A stretch of DNA of 64,000 nt, from positions 58,015,094-58,079,093 of the forward strand of contig NC_052359.1 in NCBI RefSeq assembly GCF_009727055.1, read 5' to 3'. Positions 11,499 to 22,636 of this stretch are shown here, in pieces; positions within the stretch are counted from its first letter, which is position 1, and each line of letters starts with the position of its first letter. Source of the stretch: Benincasa hispida. Lineage: Eukaryota; Streptophyta; Magnoliopsida; Cucurbitales; Cucurbitaceae. A model generated the notes under the pieces. That model did no database searches, was not told the origin of the DNA, and saw only the letters and a list, made by a program, of their open reading frames with translations. A program made the position numbers and the translations under genes.

Positions 11499-13020
11499 TG
11501 TTGTAATTTATGTCCTAAAGTCTTATAATTAATTAATTATCTAATATAATAATTAATTATTTTATATGTGCAATAATTAGTTATTCATTGCATGAAAAAT
11601 TCAAAATTATTTCATAAGACTTGAACAGTATGTAATGGACATACAGTTGGATCATATTTCAAATAATAATCTAAAAGGTCTATAATATATGAATTATGGT
11701 TGGGTACCTTATCCTAGTAAGACTATAGATATGACCCACTTTGTAATTATTAAAAATGTTGTAAGTGTTACAAACAATTTGATCCAAGTCGTTCATATAA
11801 AGACATACAAGTGAGGTATCCTATATAATGAGTTTGTATAAGATGACATCGCGAAATACTTAATCTATCATTGTAACATCGTTAATTGAAAAGATTAATA
11901 TTTCATAGGATAATCATCTAACTCGATCTCTATCCAGGATGAGTTATGGACTCCTGTCTATGAGGGCAATCCTCTAATTTGTATAGATAACAGTGGTGTG
12001 AGATGCTGACTCTAAGCCTACTATTTTGGGGATTTGTCCAAGTAGGAAGCTTGGAACATAGCTACACAAGATGAAATTCGCCCCTTCCTGCCTTTAGGGT
12101 AAGTAGAAGAGTAGTTCTTTTGAATGCTTATTTCAGGTCTTGAACAAAGGGTACCCGCCCTCTCACGGACTCGAGAGGGACTTGGTTTATGATAGGACTA
12201 TAAAAAGATTATTCATTAGAAGTATCAGTGGTACTTAAGGAGTTAGAGGTAATTACAATAGTAAAATGGTAATTTAACTCAACTGTCATTATGAACTACT
12301 CATGAATGATCAACTAACTATTAATGGTTAAATTTATGGACGTAACATGTACTACAATGTGAAGAGTGTAGATATAGGTCATCTTTAATGGAATGACCAA
12401 TAGTTAATGAATGTTGATTAATTCAATTAAAAAATTTAATTAATTAACCTTGGATCATTGAAACTTCTAATTTGTAGGTTCATTAGGTCCCTTGCTACCT
12501 CACAAGAGTAAACAATGACCAATAGTTTTAAAACAATTTGAATTGTGTTCAAATTTATCGAGAGAATAATATTAATTGTTAATGATAGAATTAGTACAAT
12601 GTATATAGATGCATTATAATATAAAGTTAAGTTTGAATAAGATACAAAATTAAATTATATTTAATAAAAGAAAATTTATTATATTTGAATGAGATTCAAA
12701 TAATAATTTGAATAAGATTCATAAAAACCATAGGCTATGAGAGATATATATACGTTCAATAAGATTCCAATATTTAATTAAATATTAGACATTTAATTTT
12801 ATAAATAAATAAATAAATTAATTAATTTAAGTTAGTTATTCATTATTGTAATTAGTAATTAAGTTAAATTTATTTAATTTAATTAACTCAAAGCGAGTAG
12901 TTTTATTTATTTATTTTATTTTAGTTTTTGAAAAATCCATCCCACTTCTCATTAAAAGAAGGTGGGAAGTTTTTCAACTTAATTTTCTAAAAGTTCAACC
13001 TTTATTTGTTTTTTTAAAAA
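11499..13020 (+). mobile_element. Partial copia LTR, plus orientation
   Basis: Starts TGTTGTAATTTATGTCC and then follows the order of blocks in the other copia LTRs: 'gggtaccttatcc...ctatagatatgacccactttgt', 'gtttgtataagatgac', 'ctccctgtctatgagggcaatcct'-like and 'gaatgttgattaattcaa'. It fades out in an AT-rich tract and a 'cccacttctcat' block near 12950-13020, before the expected 3' end. No internal region follows, so it is a truncated or solo LTR. Confidence 0.7.
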
Positions 13021-14459
13021 AAATAATCGATCTTATTTTATTGGCACTTACATTTAAATTGATGGTTGTATCTTTAAGAGAGAGAATTAAAACTGAAATA
13101 TAAGTGAATAAAAATAATAAAAAAATGTGTGAAAATAATAAATATCAAGATTAAGAATGAGAGAACTTGTGAGATAGAAGATTTCATTGGGAAAATCAGG
13201 TAAATGACAAATTTTAAAAGCATAACATTAAATTTTCATCGATATCAAATATTTTTATCGATATTTTCACGATTACGTGGGTTTGATATCGACATGAAGG
13301 ATAAACCAATATTTTCATTATATAATAGAAAAAATCTATAAGATATAAAATGTCACTAATATAAACATAATATAAATAATAGACATCTTAACTTGTTTTA
13401 AAATAATAAAATATTAGTTTATTTACTAATTTTTTGTTAAGAAGTCTAAATTAGTAAAAGACTGAAATACTCCACACAAAAGATATTGCCATCCAATTTC
13501 TAAGAATACGGTGTAATTAGAATAAATAAATAAGTAAATTCAATTTCGAATTCCAACTTTAGTTATTGAAGTAAAAATAGTAATAGGATAAGTTCAAAAA
13601 ATTAATCAATGAATAACAATATTTCACAAAAGGGAAATTGGCAGAACTAACCCAAAAACAAATAGTTCCACAGCACCTCTTTAATTAATTTCAAGCACAT
13701 AACACTTAAAACACATAATCCCACCCCACCCCTTTAACTAATTCCAAAATTTAGTTAACTTTCTATGTTTTCTATCTACTTTGTATTATTTAACATGTTA
13801 TCAAACTTTACCATGAAACATATTATCCAGCGTTTGTCGTGATTCCAAACAAATAAATTCATAAACCACTCCAAGAGCTTGTAGGCTACTGAAAACAGAT
13901 CGTCTCCATAGGAAATTTTGAGACACTAAAGCTAATTAATAATTTGAAGGGTAACAACGGGAGTTTGTCAGATTGTTTTTGTTTGTAAAGAAATTAAATG
14001 GCATGAAAGTAAATGCATAACTTAAACGAGAATTAATTGGATTAGAAAGCCTAGTTTAGGGATTCAGGATTCATTCATTTGTTTGGTTGCTTATCAAACT
14101 CAAAGGATTATTTGCATACTCAATTCTATTCTTGGCTCATTATGCTTGACACTTTAAGATCAAAACTAACGCACTATTGAACTAATCAATTGCTTAAATG
14201 GTCTAAATACTTAATTAAACGGTTCTGATAGAGGCCCGATCAATTAAACACCACATTAAGTCTAGGTAATCTACCCAAGTTCATTAGCAATTGTTGGTAG
14301 TGTTAATTACTAATGATTTGATCTTTGAATGATTAATCATGCAATGTAGCAAAAGGTTATCGTAAAAAACCTAAAATTTACAAAGAACTTGGATTTGGAG
14401 GATATAAATTCAAGTTTGAAATGATCTAAATCGAGGAAAATTTCAATTTGTAAAAGGGC
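13021..14459. other. Unassigned repeat-like DNA
   Basis: No gene seen. At 13235-13305 there is a cluster of ATCGATAT-type words ('catcgatatcaaatatttttatcg', 'gatatcgac'). From about 13630 onwards the DNA is less AT-biased and looks like a retroelement untranslated region, but I cannot name it. Confidence 0.3.
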
Positions 14460-14464
14460 TGGTG

Positions 14465-16608
14465 CCATGGGGTTGATGCCCTAAAATCTCATGTCCTGTA
14501 GTTTGTAAACAGTTTGTACGAATGCTTGTGTTGTGTAATATATGATATTTACTTCACATCTTGTATTTTTGCTCAGTTGCTTGTTTTATTTACTTTACCA
14601 CAAACCAATAAATATAAAATCCCTGGTTATCTGTATGTGACTTAAGCATGTATGTGGTGACATACAAGTGGATCATGTCTTGAGTGATAACCAAAATGGT
14701 TTGTAATATATGGATATAGGAGGGAAACCTTATCCTGGTAATACTATGGATGCGGCTCGCTTTGTGGAATAGTCACAAGTGTTATGACTTGTCACAGATG
14801 GTCTGATCCTGATCATTCATGTTAGAGACATGCGAGTGGGAGCGTCCTATACAAAGAGTTTGTAAAAGACCTGACCACGAAGTGTTAACGTCTCATTATA
14901 TAATACCGTTCATGACAAAGACTTCACTTCACTAGGATGACCATAGGTAACATGACCTCAATCCTGAGTGAGTTAGAAACTCCTGCCATTGAGGGCAGTC
15001 CTTTAATTTGTATGGGTGCGAGTGGTCAGGTCGTCGATTAGAACCTACCATTTTGGGGATACGTTTGATTTGGGAGCTGGGAACTCAGATACACAAGATG
15101 GAATTCACTCCTTCCCCGAGGCAGGGGTAAGTAGATAGATAGCTCCTTTAAGAACTGATTCCGGGACTTGAATGATGTGGCGCCACACACCTTCTCTTGG
15201 CCCAAGAGATATTCACACATAGTTGGACTATGTTGTATTGTTCATTAGAAGAATCAGTGGTATTTAAGGAGTGAGATGTAACTACAGGGGAAAATGGTAC
15301 TTTGGCTCAGCTGTACTTACGAGCATCTGTGAAGGGTTATCGTACTCATGATTGGTTATATCCGATGGACACAGAAATATATCTGTGGTAAGAAGAGTTC
15401 AGCTGTTGGTCTTCAGTGGAATGCCTAATAGTTAACGGATGGCAGATCTCGTGGCTAAAGAGTTTAGTCAGCTATTCCTGGACCGTTGGAGCTTCGAACC
15501 ACAGGTCCATTAGGTCCCCTGGGTAGCTTAGATAAAGTTGAGAACCAGTGTTTGGGTTAATTTGAAATGTTCAAATTGACGAGAGGAAGTTTGATTATAT
15601 ATGATATAATTGGACTGGTTAATTATATACAATATGATTGGCTAAATGTATGAGATAAATTATTTTGGAGGAAATTAGATATGAGTATGATTTATATCAA
15701 GTAGAGAAGAAAATATTATAGTAGATATGTGATATCAAACTATAGGGTAAAAATATAATATGATTATATTAATTATTAATTAATTGGTTAATTTTATGAT
15801 AATTAAGCCACTTTTTTTTTCACGTTTGGACGTGGGTTAGTGGGAATGCCGAGTTATTGTAACTGATGAAATAAAAATGAAATTGTTTCATTTTGAATCG
15901 TTCGTTCAATCGCCCGTCTGAAAAGAAATCAAGAGAGCGCGCTGGTGAAATCAATCGCTTAAGCATTTCAAGAGCATATACGATAGTCACTCTCCGCATA
16001 AACGATCGTCCACCTCGCGGCTAAACGATCGCACACTAGTTCCTACACGATTGCATAGCTTCCCTAAATGATCGTAATGTGTGTTGAGTTAGCCAAAAAA
16101 TCGTATACCTTTTCCTAAACGATTGTTCAGTAAAATCTACACGATCGTGTAGCTTCTCCTAAACAATAAGCATCTTGCTATGCGATAGCGTCTTTTTTCC
16201 TCCCACTTGATTATCGCCTACACGATCTAATAGTCCTCCTTCCTCTACCAAATTCACCAAAGACCATGCTTTGGGTTCTCACTCCGAGAATATCGGGGGC
16301 TCTTTTCTGGTGGTGTTGTCCTCGTTATGTTCGTGAGTTTGTGGTTATTCGTGCTGCTGTAGTTGATGCATCTGTTTGGGCGTTGGTTGATCGGGTAGAG
16401 GTTTCCGCTGCATTGAGTTCCAAAGCTTGAAGACTGTCTTCAATTGGTATGGCAACTCATTCACTTGTTATATCTTGTTCATAGCATGCCGATAGATACT
16501 GTTTGTTTGCATAACTGTACGTTTGAATGTATAATGTGTATTTCGGTCACGGTTAGATCGGAGCGATCGAAACGCGCTCATAGAACTCTTCGATAAGAGA
16601 TCCTTCAA
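14465..16608 (+). mobile_element. 5' LTR of the 10.3-kb copia element
   Basis: Matches 22637-24758 along its whole length; about 2.14 kb. The first bases are damaged: CCATGGGGTTGATG where the 3' copy has TGTTGGGGTTGATG. It ends ...TCCTTCAA just before the primer site. The part from about 15955 to 16245 is packed with CGATCG-type words. Confidence 0.88.
15955..16245. repeat. Dense CGATCG-word cluster in LTR
   Basis: Words such as AACGATCGTCC, AACGATCGCAC, ACACGATTGCAT, ATGATCGTAATG and ACACGATCGTGTAG recur every 20-35 bases, often followed by TAG or CTTCC. The matching cluster in the 3' LTR is at about 24165-24385. Related clusters lie at about 42400-42540 and 45010-45200 in other LTRs, and in the leader at 16920-17340. 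Confidence 0.75.
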
Positions 16609-16609
16609 T

Positions 16610-16623
16610 TGATATTAGAGTCA
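16610..16623 (+). other. Copia primer-binding site
   Basis: TGATATTAGAGTCA lies one base after the 5' LTR. It is a mutated form of TGGTATCAGAGC, the site in plant copia elements that pairs with initiator tRNA-Met to prime minus-strand synthesis. Confidence 0.8.
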
Positions 16624-19060
16624 GGTTCTGATATTCCGATTTCATATGTTGCAACGAAATGAAAATTACTTTCTTAGTGGGTGCATTTTTACATTGTTTA
16701 ATGGTTAAATTTGCTGTGGATGTGCGGATTAATGGATGCTTTCGGGATGATTAGCCTCGGTTTAATTTAAATCCTTTTACATTTGCAGTTTTTTGTAGTG
16801 GCCCCTGTATTTTTGGGCATTGATAATCGTTATCGAGTCTGTATTCAAAGTTTGTTTGAAGTTTTGAGTCGTTCGGAGAAGCAGATCTGTGCAAGCGTTG
16901 CGGTTCTTCGAGGAAGTAGGCGATCTAGGGTTGATCACATTGTGCAGAAGATGTAGTACTCGATCGTTATTAATCGCATTGTAAAGGCGATGGAGTACAC
17001 GATCGCTGTTGAACGCATCGGTTAAACGATGGGTATGTGATCAAAAGTTGATCGTATCGTGTGACAATTGGGTACGCGATCTTGAGTATCACATCGTGTA
17101 GACGATGGGATGCTCACATATCGTTTAACATGCGGGCCCACTCGACGATGGTTTTGGTCAGCAAGCTTCATCGCTTAGTAACTGACTAAACGATCTCTTA
17201 GTAACGCAAGGTAAATCGTTTATTTGTCGTCGCACTAAGCGATCACATAGACAATCGAGCTTCGCAGCCTCGTCGTCGTCTACGCGATCGTTTAATTTTT
17301 CTTCTATTGTCTATTGCATGCTGAATGATCGTCTACCTACAGAGTTTACTACAGGATGGAGTCCTTCTGGTGGTTCAAGACCCGGTTCGCTTGTGAACCA
17401 GTTTGCTCGATAAAAAAAAGTGTAATAGATAGGGTTATTTCATTCCAGTTTTTGTAAAGGCTCATCCCGGTCCATTAATCCTTTATTTGTTACATGCGAT
17501 GTTTGTTTTTTATATGTCATATGGTATGCACATATAGTAAATCTCACCTTAGGTTATGTAATGTTCATGCATCATCTCTTTATTGTAATTGTTATAATTT
17601 AGAGAAACATGATTTAATTATGTAAGAGCATGTTCATGCATCATATAATATAAGAGTTATATTTATTCATACATAAAAAGCATTGAGATGCATCATCTTT
17701 ATATTATAATTATTATAGTATAAGGGTGAATGATAACATGTTTTCTTGGTTTTTACACATCATATAAAAGTTAGATATAGTAATGACCGGACATTGCATG
17801 AAGCATGAAACATAAGTTACTTTATAAATGTTATAAATGCCTCGTTGTGCGAAATATTTTAGTTGTTTCTTTTTAAAAGTTAAAGAGAAATTAGAACTAA
17901 AAGAAATAAGAAAGACATGCATGCTCACTTAGGTTTAATTCAAGGTTTTAAAGTGTTTAAAACTTGGAGCACATAGACCTAAGATCACGGTTCTAATATG
18001 GTTAGCAACCCTAAGGCTTTAATCTTTTAATTAGTTTAATAGGATTAAATTGGCTAATAAAAGGTTAAAGTATAGCAAATCTATCTATAAGGGACATTTT
18101 TCTAAGGCGGGTTCTGTCTAGGCTGGGATATTTAAGTTGACAAAAACGTAACACCCCTATTTGGGAACTTACCTGGAAAGGTAAATTAGATAGATTTGAT
18201 GTATGCATGCAAGTTAAGGACAGTCTATTAAAGTGTTTAAATGTGACTACTTGAACTTGTTTATATTTCATAAACAAACGTTGTTTATGAGGAGAGTTTA
18301 AAAAGATGACTTAAACTAAAATCAGTAGTCGAATTGTCTAGGTTAATGAACCCCTAGGTAGAACATTCAGTGGGAGGTACTTGGGACATAAGATGTTTCA
18401 CTTAAACCTTTCACATTTCTTTTAAATAGTCCACACCGTGAGATCTACCCTCGGATTCGCGACACCTTTGGCGTGTCCCCCTAACAGATGGTGTTTGGGT
18501 AGGTCAATATCAAGATGGATGGAGAGAGTGTTCATAGTAAGTGGGAGTGGGGAGTGTGATAGCATATCCCTCGGTCTCCCTCTAGGATGAATAAAGTTAC
18601 TGCGCATCGCCTCGAGGCACCCTGGGAGTGTCCCCCTAAAGGATGGCAAATGTGCGCGTTTCTTTATTTGATCTCCTATAAGAGGATAAGGTAACTTAGT
18701 CTCTTGTCCTAATCTGCTTCTTCCTTATGGTGGGCTCATTAGGGGGGACTCTGACACCGAAAGCGAGGGGTCACACTTACACGAAATTGTTAAAGGTTAA
18801 TAGTTCTGGACCAAAAAATAGTGGTTGTTAGGTTCAGTTCCAAGAATTGGTTCTACTTAATGGTTGAGAATGTCTCATCCTAGCGAAGGGGCAACTGATC
18901 ACCCCACCAATGACGTTGTCCTACCTCACTGGGGCATCATTACAAAATAGAAGTCTATAACTCAGGGTACTTGAAACTATTTTGCAAAACTGATTAGTTT
19001 AAAAATGGTTTAGCAAAATCTAATAAAGTTTTGTTCGTATTTTTCGCAAACTTTTTCAAA
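16624..19060 (+). other. Long untranslated leader of the copia element
   Basis: About 2.4 kb between primer site and gag start, long for a copia element. No open frame with recognisable content. Part 16920-17340 repeats CGATCG-type words. At 18472-18485 and 18629-18642 the string 'gtgtccccctaa' occurs twice within similar ~150-bp contexts. Otherwise I see nothing named. Confidence 0.7.
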
Positions 19061-19905
19061 ATGGCAACAGCCACATTAGCATTGTTAAACGTCGAAAAAC
19101 ATACTGGCGATAATTTCGCAACATGGAAACACATGATCACGCCAATCCTAATCATCGAGGATCTCATGTTCGCTCTCACTGAGGCTTATCCTCCTATTCT
19201 AGCTTCTAATGCCGCTCGAAATGTTCGGGAGGCATACGAGCGATGGACAAGGGGAATGAGAAGGCTCGAGCCTACATCTTGGCAAGTCTTTCTGAAATCT
19301 TGGCCAAGAAACATGAGCCTATGGTCTCAGTGTGTGAGATCATAGAGTCCCTACGGGGGATGTTTGGACAACCGTCTGAACAGCTTATGCATGAGGCTTT
19401 TAAATACATATTCAACTCCAAAATGGAAGAAGGCATCTCTATTCGTGAACATGTGCTAAATATGATGGTCCACTTTAATGTGGCAGAATTGAATGGGTCT
19501 GCCATCAATGAGGGCAGGGTTAGCATAATCCTGCATTCTTTGTTGGAGAGCTTCCTGCACTTTGGTAGCAATGTGATTCTTAACAAAGTGAAATATAACT
19601 TTACAACTCTCCTCAATGAGTTGCAGACCTACCAATATTTACTGAAAAATAAGGAGAGGCAGAAGGGTAAGGAAAATGTTGCTTCATCCTCCAAGACGTT
19701 CCATAGAGGTTCGACCTCAGGAACGAAGTTTGCACTTTCTACTTCTAACTCTGCAAAGGGGAAAAAGAAGAAGGGTGGTAAGGAAAAAGGGCAGGCACTT
19801 GCTAACCCATCGCCTATCGCCCCAAGGAGGCGTCCATAGATTGCTAAGGGAAAGTGTTTCTACTACAACCAAGATGGACACTGAAAGAGGAACTGTCCTC
19901 GGTAC
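19061..19905 (+). pseudogene. Copia gag, frameshifted
   Basis: Start chosen at ATG 19061 because MATATLALLN...GDNFATWK matches the usual copia gag N-terminus (LxGxNYxxWK type). The frame shifts near 19245, after YERWT. It then continues from 19243 in another frame as NEKARAYILASLSEILAKKHE...LRGMFGQPS, ...REHVLNMMVHFN, TTLLNELQTYQ and a Lys-rich tail. Two in-frame stops follow (TAG 19837, TGA 19882). The CCHC knuckle at 19855-19896 is damaged: the second Cys is Tyr and the residue after His is a stop. Gag would form the cytoplasmic virus-like particle and bind element RNA. Same family as the gags at 32825-33621 and 39005-39866. Confidence 0.92.
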
Positions 19906-21455
19906 TTGAAAGAGAAGAAAGTAGTCAAGGCTAAGGCCATGGCTGATAAAGGTAAATGTGATTTACTTGTACTTGAAACTTATTTAGTGGAGAATGATGA
20001 TTCTGCCTGGATAATTGATTCGGGTGCAACTAACCATGTTTGTTCTTCTTTTCAGGGGATTCGATCTTGGCTACAGCTGGAGGCTGGTGAGATGACGATA
20101 CAAGTAGGCTCTGGGCACGTCGTCTCAGCTATGGCAGTGGGAGGACTTCAGTTAGCTTTACATAATAGGTTTCTTATTTTACATGATGTATATATTGTTC
20201 CCGAACTAAAAAGGAACCTCATTTCTGTAAAGTGTTTATTGCAATGTAAATATACTATCTCGTTTAATGTGGGTAAAGCATTTATTCATAAAGATGGTGT
20301 TTTTATTTGCACATCAAATCTAGAATCGAATTTATATGTGCTAAGGCCGTTAGCCATTAATTCCCTCCATAATACTGAATTATCCAAAACTGTCATAACT
20401 CAATCAAAACGTCGACAAATTTCTCCAAAAGAAAATGCCCAACTTTGGCATCTTCGTTTAGGGCACATCAATCTCAATAGGATTGAGAAATTGGTGAAGA
20501 ATGAACTTCTAAGTGAGTTAGAAGAAAATTCTTTACCAGTGTGCGAATCTTGCCTTGAGGGTAAGATGACTAAATGACCTTTTACTGGAAAAGGTTATAG
20601 AGCGAAGGAGCCTCTTGAGTTAGTACATTCTGACCTTTGTGGTCCTATGAATGTGCGAGCCCAAGGTGGCTATGAGTATTTTATCAATTTCACTGATGAT
20701 TACTTCAGGTACGGGTATGTTTATCTTATGCAAAGAAAGTCTGAATCCTTTGAAAAGTTCAAAGAGTTCAGGGCTGAAGTTGAAAACACATTGGATAGAC
20801 GAATTAAAACACTTCGATTGGATCGAGGTGGAGAGTTTTTGGACTCAAAATTTCAGGACTATTTGATAGAACATGGAATCGTTTCCAACTTTCAATGTCG
20901 GGTGCACCTCTATAAAATGGTGTAGCGGAGAGGAGAAATAAGACCTTGTTAGACATGGTTCGCTCGATGATGAGTTACGTTTCCTTATCGGACTCATTTT
21001 TGGGTTTCACAGTGGAGACTGCGGTATACATACTCATCTGTGTTCCCTCCAAGAGTATTGCAAGAATACCTCTGAAGTTGTGGAACGGGCATAAAGCTAG
21101 TTTACGTCACTTCCGGATTGGGGTTGCCCTGCATATTTGCTTAAGGCTAATCCCAAGAAGTTGGAACCACGGTCGAGGTTATGCCTTTTTGTAGTCTACC
21201 CCAAAGGTACACGAGGGGGTTATTTTTATGATCCGATGGAAAATAGGGTATTTGTTTCAACAAACGCTACTTTCCTGGAGGAGGATCATATAAGGGAGCA
21301 TAGTCCACAAAGCAAAATCGTGTTATGTGAGCTTTCTAATGAAACTACTGAAACTTCAAGAGCCCGCTACATCAGCAAGAGTTTTTTATGGGAGTTCATC
21401 CAGTAGGTCAGTTCCACCTCAAGAGTTGAGGGAACCTTGACGTAGTGGGAGGGTT
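19906..21455 (+). pseudogene. Copia protease and integrase, broken
   Basis: The open stretch 19906-20577 holds the aspartic protease motif WIIDSGATNHVC (DSGAT at 20017-20031) and the integrase zinc region, WHLRLGH...H...CESC. An in-frame TGA at 20575 interrupts it. The integrase core continues with HSDLCGPMNV (first catalytic Asp kept), a TDDY box and RLDRGGEF (second Asp kept). Frame is lost near 20890, just before the AERRN box that carries the catalytic Glu (near 20930). So the acids survive as codons but not in one frame. Further shifts occur before 21137 and 21456. Confidence 0.92.
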
Positions 21456-22535
21456 GTGAACCCACCCATTAGTTATCTGGGTTTCACGGAAATCCTTGCT
21501 ATGGTAGCAGATAGCGACGTTGATGATTTGTTGTCTTATAAGAAGGCAATGGAGAATGTTGATCGGGATGAATGGGTCAAGGCCATAGATATCGAGATAG
21601 AGTCGATGTACTTTAACTCAGTATGGGATCTTGTAGATCAGCCTGATGGGGTAAAACCTATAGGTTGTAAATGGATCTACAAGCACAAACGGGGTGCTGA
21701 TGAGAAGGTACAAACTTTCAAGGCTTGACTTGTGGCAAAGGGTTATACCAGGTAGAGGGAGTCGACTATGAGGAAACTTTCTCGCCTGTTGCCATGTTAA
21801 AGTCGATCCGCATCCTCCTGTCCATTGCAGCTTATTATAACTATGAGATCTGGAAAATGGACGTCAAGATAGCCTTTTTGAATGGCAATCTTGAGGAGAC
21901 CATTTACATGGTGCAACCCGAGGGATTCATAGCCCAAGGTCAAGAGCAAAAGGTTTGCAAACTGAATCGGTCCATTTATGGACTGAAACAGGCGTTTCGA
22001 TCTTGGAAAATATTGTTTAATACTGCGATCAAGTCGTATGGCTTTGACCAAAACTTTGATGAACTTTGTGCTACAAGAAGATCATCAACGCTTCAGTAGT
22101 CTTCTTAGTGTTGTACATAGATGATATTCTACTTATTGGGAATGATATAGGTCTACTGACAGCAGTTAAGAACTGGCTAGCGACCCAATTCCAAACGAAA
22201 TATTTGGGAGAGGCTCAGTTTGTTCTAGGTATATAGATTTTTAGGGATCGTAAGAACAAAGTACTAGCACTGTCTCAAGTATCGTACATTGACAAGATGT
22301 TGCTCATGTACTCAATGCAGAACTCCAAGAGGGGCCTACTATCGTTTAGGTATTTAGTCACTTTGTCTATGAACATGAGTCCTAAAAAGCCTCAAAAGGT
22401 TGAAGAGATGAGACGGATCAGTCTAACCCAGGCCATTTTAATGTTGTTGGCCCATTTACGAAGGCTCTCATAGCTACAATGTTTGAGGGTTACCTACGGA
22501 GCATGGGTCTAGAGGATCGCACGTGGCTGGACTAG
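21456..22535 (+). pseudogene. Copia reverse transcriptase; RNase H deleted
   Basis: KWIYKHKRGADEKVQTFKA, then VEGVDYEETFSPVA, AFLNGNLEETIYM and SIYGLKQAFRSW are the standard copia reverse transcriptase boxes. The active site YIDD is intact as codons at 22114-22125, though upstream stops (21726, about 22098) and frameshifts separate it. Near 22420 the sequence jumps from EEMRRI, which normally precedes YASAVGSLMY, straight to a string matching ADPFTKAL and the pol end, stopping at 22533-22535. About 600 bases present at 4015-4610 in the left element, including all of RNase H, are therefore missing. Confidence 0.9.
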
Positions 22536-22636
22536 GGCAAGTGGGAGATTTTCTTTTATTGGGCTTTTATGCCGTAGTTTATTGTTTTGTTCTAGTTGAT
22601 TGTACACCCCACTTAGCATTAGGACAAGTGGGAGAT
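22536..22636 (+). other. Copia 3' untranslated end with polypurine tract
   Basis: Two purine-rich strings are present: GGCAAGTGGGAG just after the pol stop, and AGGACAAGTGGGAGAT (22621-22636) directly before the LTR. The second is the likely polypurine tract. Confidence 0.8.
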
